19,194 nucleotides of DNA, taken from contig JAJPKI010000220.1 of assembly GCA_021323835.1 (NCBI GenBank), positions 1-19,194 of the forward strand, read 5' to 3'. How positions within the stretch are numbered: the first letter of the stretch is position 1; the number at the start of each line of letters is the position of its first letter. Positions 13,894 to 19,194 of the stretch are shown here, in pieces. A program made the translations under genes and the position numbers. This DNA comes from Verrucomicrobiota bacterium (GTDB lineage: Bacteria > Verrucomicrobiota > Verrucomicrobiia > Limisphaerales > UBA11358). The notes beneath the pieces are model-generated. The model was given only the letters and a program-made list of their open reading frames with translations. It had not been told where the DNA came from and ran no database searches.

Positions 13894-14253
13894 TTATTTT
13901 TCGTGCCGCTTGTGAATCATGATTTGGTTGTCGTCCGGATCGCAAATGATGGCGAATTTGCAAACCGGCGTTGGCATAATATCCATCGCGAATTTCACGC
14001 CGCGCGATTTGAGCCGCGCAATCTCCGCGTCAAAATCGTCCGCCTCGAACGCGACGCACGTGCCATCTTTGGACGGCTTCCACGCATCGCCATAGCAACC
14101 GATGGCAAATGTGCCATTGCCAAAATCATATTCCACCCACATGCCGCCTGCGGATTCCATCGTCGGCTTGAGGCCGAGCGCACCTTCATAAAACTCGCGC
14201 GCGCGCTTGATGTCCGTGACCGGCGTGCCGGTGAATGCGATTTCGGTGAACAT
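13894..14253 (-). CDS. VOC (glyoxalase/bleomycin resistance) family protein
   Basis: This 119-residue protein is a single VOC unit of paired beta-alpha-beta-beta-beta modules. It opens FTEIAFTGTPVTDIKRAREFYEGALGL and ends with ICDPDDNQIMIHKR. The usual metal-binding Glu near the C-terminus (as in NxxEL) is replaced (NQIMI), and the N-terminal His position is not obvious, so a classical glyoxalase activity is doubtful. The family also includes dioxygenases, epimerases and binding proteins; no specific function can be given. It stops 6 bases before sucD and is very likely co-transcribed with it, an odd partnership with no clear metabolic logic. Confidence 0.85.
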   Translation of the reverse strand: MFTEIAFTGTPVTDIKRAREFYEGALGLKPTMESAGGMWVEYDFGNGTFAIGCYGDAWKPSKDGTCVAFEADDFDAEIARLKSRGVKFAMDIMPTPVCKFAIICDPDDNQIMIHKRHEK

Positions 14254-14384
14254 AAAATTGAAACGTCATGGTAAAATTTAATTGCCGCGCAACTCAATCT
14301 TTTTCATCAGCCCGCAATGTTCCCAATTTGGCGGCGCAAATCGGATTCAGAATTTTTGCGGAAGCGAAAGCGCGCTGGCTGCAA

Positions 14385-14418
14385 TTGTGATTGCTTTTAA
14401 CCGGTTCATTCTTACGAT
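14385..14418 (+). promoter_or_regulatory. Candidate promoter of the small secreted protein
   Basis: TACGAT (14413-14418) lies exactly 6 bases before the GTG at 14425. TTGCTT (14391-14396) is 16 bases upstream of it, and TTGTGA (14385-14390) is adjacent. All matches are partial. If real, transcription would begin at the GTG, or 18 bases before the ATG at 14443. Confidence 0.28.
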
Positions 14419-14424
14419 AGCACC

Positions 14425-14874
14425 GTGCGCTTAAATCTAAAAATGTTCCTGTTGCCGGCGGCATTGTGGATTTCTGCGACGGGTTTCGCGCAACAATACT
14501 CCGTGGATTGGTATAAAATTTCCGGCGGCGGCGGCACGAGCACCAATGGAAATTATTCCGTCACCGGAACCATCGGCCAGCCCGACGCCAGCGGCGCGAT
14601 GAGCGGCGGAAATTATTCCGTCACCAGTGGGTTTTGGAGTTTGATTTCGCTTGTGCAAACCCCCGGCGCGCCGGCGTTGAACATTTCACGATCCGGAAAT
14701 ACGATTACAATTTCATGGCTAAATGTCTCCGGCTGGAGTTTGCAGCAAAATAACAACCTTTCGCTGCCGGCCAATTGGTCCGCCAGCGGTGGCGTGACAA
14801 CTTCCAACGGAACGAATTCCCTGCAAATCATTTCACCGTCCGGCAATTTATTTTTCCGATTGCAGCATCCGTAA
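14425..14874 (+). CDS. Small secreted protein with GGNYSVT repeats and C-terminal beta domain
   Basis: This 149-residue protein has a signal peptide (about 1-22, ATGFAQ). The first half has YSVDWYKISGGGGTS followed by two copies of GNYSVT 20 residues apart, separated by GTIGQPDASGAMSGG. The second half (about 78-149) looks like a small beta-sandwich (ISWLNVSGWSLQQN, ending GNLFFRLQHP). I associate this layout with many Verrucomicrobia exported hypothetical proteins, where the end is often joined to longer surface proteins. No function is known. The start is uncertain: GTG at 14425 gives a better basic n-region (MRLNLK), while ATG at 14443 also works. It is divergent from the VOC-sucD genes. 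Confidence 0.78.
   Translation: MRLNLKMFLLPAALWISATGFAQQYSVDWYKISGGGGTSTNGNYSVTGTIGQPDASGAMSGGNYSVTSGFWSLISLVQTPGAPALNISRSGNTITISWLNVSGWSLQQNNNLSLPANWSASGGVTTSNGTNSLQIISPSGNLFFRLQHP
14548..14625 (+). repeat. 18-base direct repeat coding GNYSVT twice
   Basis: GGAAATTATTCCGTCACC occurs identically at 14548-14565 and 14608-14625. The 60-base offset is 20 codons, so the repeat is in frame. Nucleotide identity at synonymous positions suggests a recent internal duplication or conversion. Confidence 0.85.
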
Positions 14875-14895
14875 TCCAAATGGCGAATTGTTGAA

Positions 14896-14940
14896 TTGCG
14901 AATTTAGAATAATTCGACATTCTGAATTCCGAATTCGCAA
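14896..14940. repeat. AATTC-rich inverted repeat directly before a start codon
   Basis: TTGCGAATT (14896-14904) pairs with AATTCGCAA (14932-14940). Inside, AGAAT (14906-14910) pairs with ATTCT (14919-14923). The right arm touches the ATG at 14941. It may be the terminator-like end of the upstream gene, an operator, or a copy of a dispersed intergenic repeat. Confidence 0.55.
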
Positions 14941-15777
14941 ATGGGCATCGTTGATTTCATTTTGAACCTCGCCGGACTGCTGCTCTGGCTCAATTGGCGC
15001 GCCGAAAAAACGGACCCCGTCGGCAAACGCAAACCCGCCACGCTCCTCGGCACGCTCAAACGCGCGGACAAAAAGTCGCGCCACTGGCAATTGCCATCAC
15101 TCATCGCCAGCCTGATTTTTCTGCGGGCGATTTTTTATTGGCTCGTCGGCTCATCCGCACGTTGGTCGGGCAAATTGGATTTGGGCGCCGTCATTTTATG
15201 GTTTCCGATTCCAAATAATTCATTCGCGTCATTCGGAAAGGAAATTTTATTTTCCATTTGCAGCTTTGCGCTCACGCTCGCGATTTTTTATCTCGCGCTT
15301 TTGTTGCTCTCGATTTTGGACGGACCCGAACCATTTCGCGCTTCGATTCGATTGCAATTGGCAAATGTTGACCGCTGGCCGCGCTGGAAAAAAATATTTT
15401 TGCCATTTGTTGCTGCGGCGACTCTTTGGTGGCTCGCAAGCTGGCTGTTCGCGTGGTTGCAAATTGTTCCGTCGCCTGCAAATGAATGGCATCGGCTTGC
15501 CGAATCGCTCATTGTCGGGCTGGCAAGTTATCTCGCGTGGGAATTTGTCGCCGTGGCGTTGCTGGTTTTGCATTTGCTCAATAGCTACATTTATTTCGGG
15601 CGGCATCCGTTTTGGGATTTTGTGAACGCGGAAGCGCAAACGCTTTTATCGCCGCTAAAAAAAATTCCATTGCGCTTCGCCAAAATGGATTTCGCGCCAT
15701 TGATTGGAATTGCGCTCGTGATTTTAATTGCAACGGAAGCCGGAAAACTTCTCGCGTGGCTTTACGGACGGATTTGA
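14941..15777 (+). CDS. YggT-family-like integral membrane protein
   Basis: This 278-residue membrane protein has about six hydrophobic segments, near 3-18, 51-70, 102-126, 152-175, 188-214 and 250-273. The part at 229-263 (AQTLLSPLKKIPLRFAKMDF, then APLIGIALVILI) follows the YggT/Ycf19 pattern: a loop with P-L-x-x-x-P, an Asp-Phe-x-Pro-Leu motif, then a terminal helix. The N-terminal half may be a degenerate second copy. YggT proteins are poorly characterised and have been linked to osmotic stress and, in plastids, to membrane-complex assembly. Basic residues between helices 1 and 2 (GKRKPATLLGTLKRADKKSR) suggest a cytoplasmic loop. It ends 3 bases from the convergent receiver-kinase. Confidence 0.6.
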   Translation: MGIVDFILNLAGLLLWLNWRAEKTDPVGKRKPATLLGTLKRADKKSRHWQLPSLIASLIFLRAIFYWLVGSSARWSGKLDLGAVILWFPIPNNSFASFGKEILFSICSFALTLAIFYLALLLLSILDGPEPFRASIRLQLANVDRWPRWKKIFLPFVAAATLWWLASWLFAWLQIVPSPANEWHRLAESLIVGLASYLAWEFVAVALLVLHLLNSYIYFGRHPFWDFVNAEAQTLLSPLKKIPLRFAKMDFAPLIGIALVILIATEAGKLLAWLYGRI

Positions 15778-15780
15778 AGA

Positions 15781-16872
15781 TTATTTTTTCGGGAATTTGC
15801 AGGAAATAACCGCGCCCATTTCTTTTTCGCTGAGAATGGACAGCGTGCCGCCGTGCAACTCCACAAGCCGCTTGGCGATGCTCAAGCCAAGGCCGAGTCC
15901 TTGCTGTTCGCGCCGCTTGCGCTCGAATTGCATGTAAGCGCCGATGTGCGTGGTTTCTTCTTGCGAAAATCCGCAGCCATGGTCGCTGAATGAAAGTGTT
16001 ATGGAACTTGGTGCGGTTGAAAGCGAAACGCGCACGGGCGCGCCGGTTTTGGAAAATTTGAAAGCATTCTGCGTGAGTTCGTCCACAATTTTGCTCAAAT
16101 AATCATCCACCACCGGCACCGCGACGTCGGCCAATTCAAAAGACAAGTCTGCGACGCGTCCGGCGTGCGTCGCCTGCATCGTCGCGTGTTTTTTTATCAA
16201 TTCAACCGGATGCTCGGTTTTGCCATGTCGCAACGTGTTCGCATGCTTCGGGTCGGCCGCAATCATTTCCAGTTGGGAATAAATCAGAAAATTTTCAATG
16301 AGCCGCGCAAGCCGTTCGCTGGACTGATGAATTTCCTGCCCGATTTCGGCGATTTCATTTGGCTTGAGTGTGCTCGAAGAATGCGCGAGCAGTTCGGCAT
16401 TCGAAATGATGCCGTTGAGCGGCGTGCGCATTTCGTGCGGCATCATCAGTGAAATGTTGTCGCGCAAATGACGCAATTTTTTTTCCGCTTCGTCGCGAAT
16501 CGTCTGCGATTTTTTCAAGCGCGCTTCCACGGCGGCGTAAAGCGCGTCGGTCGTAAATGGTTTGGGCAAATAATCGTCCGCGCCGAGTTCCATGCCGTGC
16601 CGCATGCTCGCGCTGTCGGCGAGGCCGGTCATGAGGATAAATGGAATCGCGGCGGTCGAAGGATTTCTGCGAAGCTCGGCGAGGGTGGAATAGCCGTCCA
16701 CTTTGCCCATGTTGATGTCGCAGAGAATCAAATCCGGCAATTCTTTTTTGGCTTTTTCCATGCCTTCCGTGCCGTTGGCGGCCTCGGAAACTTCAAAGCC
16801 TTTCTGACGAAGCGCAAGATTCATCATCTCCCGCAACCATTCCTCGTCATCAATTACGAGAATTTTTTTCAT
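15781..16872 (-). CDS. Soluble receiver-histidine kinase (REC-HisKA-HATPase)
   Basis: This 363-residue protein has no membrane helix. The receiver comes first (1-120): Asp8-Asp9, phospho-acceptor Asp52 in LILCDINMGKVDG, Thr82 and Lys104 in YLPKPF. The kinase follows: H box PHEMRTPLNGI with His146, N box DELTQNAFKFS (Asn269), G1 DHGCGFS (297-303) and G2 GLGLGLSIAKRL (325-336). The order receiver-then-kinase means phosphorylation of Asp52 by another kinase probably controls His146 activity, placing it in the middle of a phosphorelay. No partner is encoded next to it. It lies 79 bases downstream of citrate synthase on the same strand and may share its transcript; whether that is functional is unclear. 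Confidence 0.95.
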   Translation of the reverse strand: MKKILVIDDEEWLREMMNLALRQKGFEVSEAANGTEGMEKAKKELPDLILCDINMGKVDGYSTLAELRRNPSTAAIPFILMTGLADSASMRHGMELGADDYLPKPFTTDALYAAVEARLKKSQTIRDEAEKKLRHLRDNISLMMPHEMRTPLNGIISNAELLAHSSSTLKPNEIAEIGQEIHQSSERLARLIENFLIYSQLEMIAADPKHANTLRHGKTEHPVELIKKHATMQATHAGRVADLSFELADVAVPVVDDYLSKIVDELTQNAFKFSKTGAPVRVSLSTAPSSITLSFSDHGCGFSQEETTHIGAYMQFERKRREQQGLGLGLSIAKRLVELHGGTLSILSEKEMGAVISCKFPKK

Positions 16873-16951
16873 TCAGGAATTGTCCAATACAAGCACAATT
16901 CATACCCGCAACTATGCGCCAACAAAATTTCAAGCCGGTGAACGCGCAAAA

Positions 16952-18247
16952 TTATTTCCGCCCTTCAATTGGAACGTAATGGTTCAACGCCGCGCCGTTG
17001 TAAATCTGTCGTGGACGGCAAATGCGGCTTTTCGGTTCGTCCATGATTTCTTTGTAATTGGCAATCCAGCCGGGCATCCGGCCAATCGCGAACATCACCG
17101 GGAACATTTCCACCGGAATCCCAATCGCGCGCATGATGATGCCGCTGTAAAAATCCACGTTCGGATATAATTTGCGCTCCACGAAATAGGAATCTTTGAG
17201 GGCAGCTTCTTCCAAATGCTTGGCAATGTCCAGCAACGGGTCACTAATGTGCAATTTTGTCAACACTTCGTCGCAGGATTTTTTGATGATTTTTGCGCGC
17301 GGGTCGTAATTTTTGTAAACGCGATGGCCGAAGCCCATTAATTTCTTGCCGCTATTTTTGTCTTTCGCCGCCGCAATGAATTTTGAACCGTCGTCGCCGG
17401 TCTTATGAATTTCATCGAGCATTTCCAAAACCGCCTGGTTCGCGCCGCCGTGCAACGGCCCCCACAATGCGCAAACGCCCGCCGAACAGCTTGCAAATAA
17501 ATTCGCCTGCGATGATGCGACCATGCGCACAGTCGAGGTCGAACAATTTTGTTCGTGGTCGGCGTGCAGCAGAAAAATCAAATCCAGCGCTTTCGCAATT
17601 TCCGGTTTGATTTCGTAATCTTCATACGGCATGGAAAACATCATGTGCAAAAAGTTTTCCGTGAACTTGTAAGCCTTCTTCGGATAAATCAGCGGCAGCC
17701 CGTGCGATTTGCGATACGAATACGCCGCGATGGTGCGCGTTTGTGAAATCAATTTTGCCGCAATCGCTTCAAACTCTTTCACCTTGCCCCATTGCCAGCG
17801 CATGACTTTTTCGTCGAAACAGCTCGCCGCATTAATCATTGCCGAGAGAATCGCCATCGGATGCGCTGTGGACGGAAATCCTTCAAAATGAAATTTCATG
17901 TTCTCCGGCAGAAAAGAATTTTCCGTGAGCAAATCGGAAAATGTTTTCAACTGCGCGCGCGTCGGCAAATTGCCGTAAATAATCAAATAGGCGGTCTCGA
18001 CAAAATTGGATTTGTCCGCGAGTTCTTCGATGGGAATTCCGCGATAACGCAAAATGCCTTTGTCGCCGTCAATGAAAGTGATTTTGCTGACGCACGAGCC
18101 GGTGTTGCCGTAGGCTTCGTCGAGCGTGATGTAGCCGGAATTGGCGCGCAGCGATGAAATGTCCACGGCTTTTTCGTTTTCCGTGCCCGTGACCGTCGGC
18201 AGCGTGTAAGACTTTCCTTCCAATTCCAGTGTTGCCTCTTTACTCAT
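16952..18247 (-). CDS. gltA: Citrate synthase (type II, GltA-like)
   Basis: The 431-residue enzyme condenses acetyl-CoA and oxaloacetate to citrate in the TCA cycle. All catalytic residues are present: His266 in LWGPLHGGAN, His308 in GFGHRVYKNYDPRA and Asp365 in NVDFYSGI. HADHEQNCSTSTVR (228-241) and the C-terminal RPRQIYNG are also typical. Length and the N-terminal beta region match the larger hexameric type of E. coli (427 residues), which is often NADH-inhibited. The reading frame stays open upstream to 18433, but those extra 62 residues have no family similarity, so the ATG at 18247 (MSKEATLELEGKSYTLP) is chosen. It is divergent from the membrane protein gene at 18414. Confidence 0.97.
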   Translation of the reverse strand: MSKEATLELEGKSYTLPTVTGTENEKAVDISSLRANSGYITLDEAYGNTGSCVSKITFIDGDKGILRYRGIPIEELADKSNFVETAYLIIYGNLPTRAQLKTFSDLLTENSFLPENMKFHFEGFPSTAHPMAILSAMINAASCFDEKVMRWQWGKVKEFEAIAAKLISQTRTIAAYSYRKSHGLPLIYPKKAYKFTENFLHMMFSMPYEDYEIKPEIAKALDLIFLLHADHEQNCSTSTVRMVASSQANLFASCSAGVCALWGPLHGGANQAVLEMLDEIHKTGDDGSKFIAAAKDKNSGKKLMGFGHRVYKNYDPRAKIIKKSCDEVLTKLHISDPLLDIAKHLEEAALKDSYFVERKLYPNVDFYSGIIMRAIGIPVEMFPVMFAIGRMPGWIANYKEIMDEPKSRICRPRQIYNGAALNHYVPIEGRK

Positions 18248-18322
18248 GCGTTTGATTCCATTGATAAATTCGTTGGAAGAATTTGCCGATGAAACAAAAA
18301 CTTGGCAAGCCGCGATTGCGAA

Positions 18323-18350
18323 ATTGTTGGATAAGCAAATCGACTGACAA
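18323..18350 (-). promoter_or_regulatory. Candidate promoter of gltA
   Basis: On the minus strand TTGTCA (18345-18350) and AACAAT (18323-18328) are separated by 16 bases, giving a leader of about 70 bases to the ATG at 18247. Matches to the consensus are 5 of 6 and 4 of 6. This placement also supports the shorter gltA start. Confidence 0.3.
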
Positions 18351-18413
18351 TCATTAAATTTTTCAAAATCGCCGAAACGATTTCGCTGGCGCGACGTTAA
18401 AATTTGTGACTCA

Positions 18414-19157
18414 ATGGCGACAGTTGAAATCATGAAGCGTTGGGCAGTTCTTACCGTTTTGCTTTACGCGCTGGCATTGCTGGCGCTGACCGTGCCGCTC
18501 ATTTTGCTCGCCTTCGCCGGCAAAGGAAGTTTCACGGTCAAAACGGCCGCGGAAATTTATTTGCAATGGGGCTATTGGCTCTGGCTCGCCATTCTCGTCG
18601 GCGGGCAAGCGTTGCTCCTGCTGCTGCCGCTCAAAATTACTGAACGTCGTTTCATCCCGCGCCGTTCGCTGAAGGTTCCGTGCATCGTCACCGCGTTTTT
18701 GCTCGCGAATTTATTATTCGCAGGAATTCTTGATGTCCTTTGCGCTACTTTTCGCGAAGAAGGCATAAATGTTTTTAGCTACCTCGTGCCGTTCAACCTC
18801 GATTTAGATCACCCGAAAACAATTGAAGTTGTCGTCTCCGCCATCGTTACGCTGCTCGCGTTTTGGGTGATTTGGACAATTGTCTTTCGCCATTTTGCCG
18901 ATAGCGACGACCCGGACTCTTTGCTCAAACGCGTCGTGCGCTGGCTGCTTGCTGGAAGCATTTTGGAATTGCTCGTCGCCGTGCCGAGCCACGTCATCGT
19001 GCGCCGTCGCGACGATTGTTGCGCGCCAGTTGGAACGTTTTGGGGAATTGCGACTGGCATCGCCATCATGCTGCTTTGCTTCGGTCCGGGCGTTTATTTT
19101 TTGTTTGCCGAAAGATTTCAACGACTCAAGCCGAAATCGCCAGACGCGGAAAAATAA
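18414..19157 (+). CDS. Six-helix integral membrane protein, function unknown
   Basis: This 247-residue protein has hydrophobic segments near 11-33, 51-73, 88-110, 138-157, 173-190 and 207-230. A striking loop between the last two helices reads SHVIVRRRDDCCAPVGTFWG (192-211), with three Arg, two Asp and a Cys pair. The soluble loop around 111-136 has few charges, and the C-terminus is basic. I do not recognise a named family; the Cys-Cys loop might bind a metal or form a disulfide, but this is a guess. ATGs at 18414 and 18432 are both possible starts; the second (MKRWAVLTVLL) gives a typical membrane protein N-terminus. A TAAAAT hexamer at 18398-18403 may be its -10 element. Confidence 0.78.
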   Translation: MATVEIMKRWAVLTVLLYALALLALTVPLILLAFAGKGSFTVKTAAEIYLQWGYWLWLAILVGGQALLLLLPLKITERRFIPRRSLKVPCIVTAFLLANLLFAGILDVLCATFREEGINVFSYLVPFNLDLDHPKTIEVVVSAIVTLLAFWVIWTIVFRHFADSDDPDSLLKRVVRWLLAGSILELLVAVPSHVIVRRRDDCCAPVGTFWGIATGIAIMLLCFGPGVYFLFAERFQRLKPKSPDAEK

Positions 19158-19194
19158 ATTCCGCGCGACAAAAATCTTTTTCTTTCCCGCGCCA

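Noticed and set aside
18248..18433. 62-residue N-terminal extension of citrate synthase
   Set aside because: No similarity to the family; the ATG at 18247 gives the normal length and leaves room for a promoter.
1..19194. CRISPR array, tRNA/rRNA genes, insertion sequences, prophage or toxin-antitoxin genes
   Set aside because: No regularly spaced repeats, cloverleaf-like sequence, transposase or integrase motifs were seen on either strand.

Overview
The window looks like a chromosomal segment from a Verrucomicrobiota bacterium, most likely the Pedosphaera/Limisphaerales side of the phylum. This is an inference from gene content: an ECF sigma factor fused to a membrane domain, a split propeller sensor kinase with a NarL-type regulator, secreted polysaccharide lyases, and a small secreted protein with GGNYSVT repeats. 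Base composition is near 50% GC with many AATTC/GAAAAT words. None of the 15 gene starts in the window has a clear Shine-Dalgarno sequence. No tRNA, rRNA, CRISPR, transposase or phage gene was seen, and no stretch over 300 bases lacks a gene.

Layout. 1-939 (+) is the 3' part of a NAD(P)H-hydrate repair enzyme, convergent with a secreted GH95-like glycosidase (949-3543, -). A short GGQ release-factor-like ribosome-rescue protein (3655-4068, +) and an ECF sigma factor fused to a membrane/decapeptide-repeat domain (4144-5778, +) follow. 5793-12742 is a block of five minus-strand genes. In transcription order these are a single-domain polysaccharide lyase, a membrane-anchored helical repeat protein, a lyase with a C-terminal ricin-type lectin domain, then (after a strong terminator) a 14-blade propeller histidine kinase and its NarL-type response regulator. 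Next come sucD preceded by a VOC-family gene (12985-14253, -), a small secreted protein (14425-14874, +), a YggT-like membrane protein (14941-15777, +), a soluble receiver-histidine kinase (15781-16872, -), citrate synthase (16952-18247, -) and a six-helix membrane protein (18414-19157, +).

How the parts may work together. The lyase-repeat protein-lyase cluster next to a carbohydrate-sensor-type two-component system resembles a small polysaccharide utilisation locus. The sensor has the periplasmic propeller plus Y_Y_Y architecture of Bacteroidetes hybrid (HTCS) regulators, but is split into kinase and regulator. No SusC/SusD or other transporter is present. gltA and sucD lie 3 kb apart, without sucC. 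The most unusual items are the membrane-tethered sigma factor with a strict ten-residue Gly/Ala repeat, the four-fold helical repeat protein between two paralogous lyases, the hairpin-rich leader of that cluster, and several starts that look leaderless.
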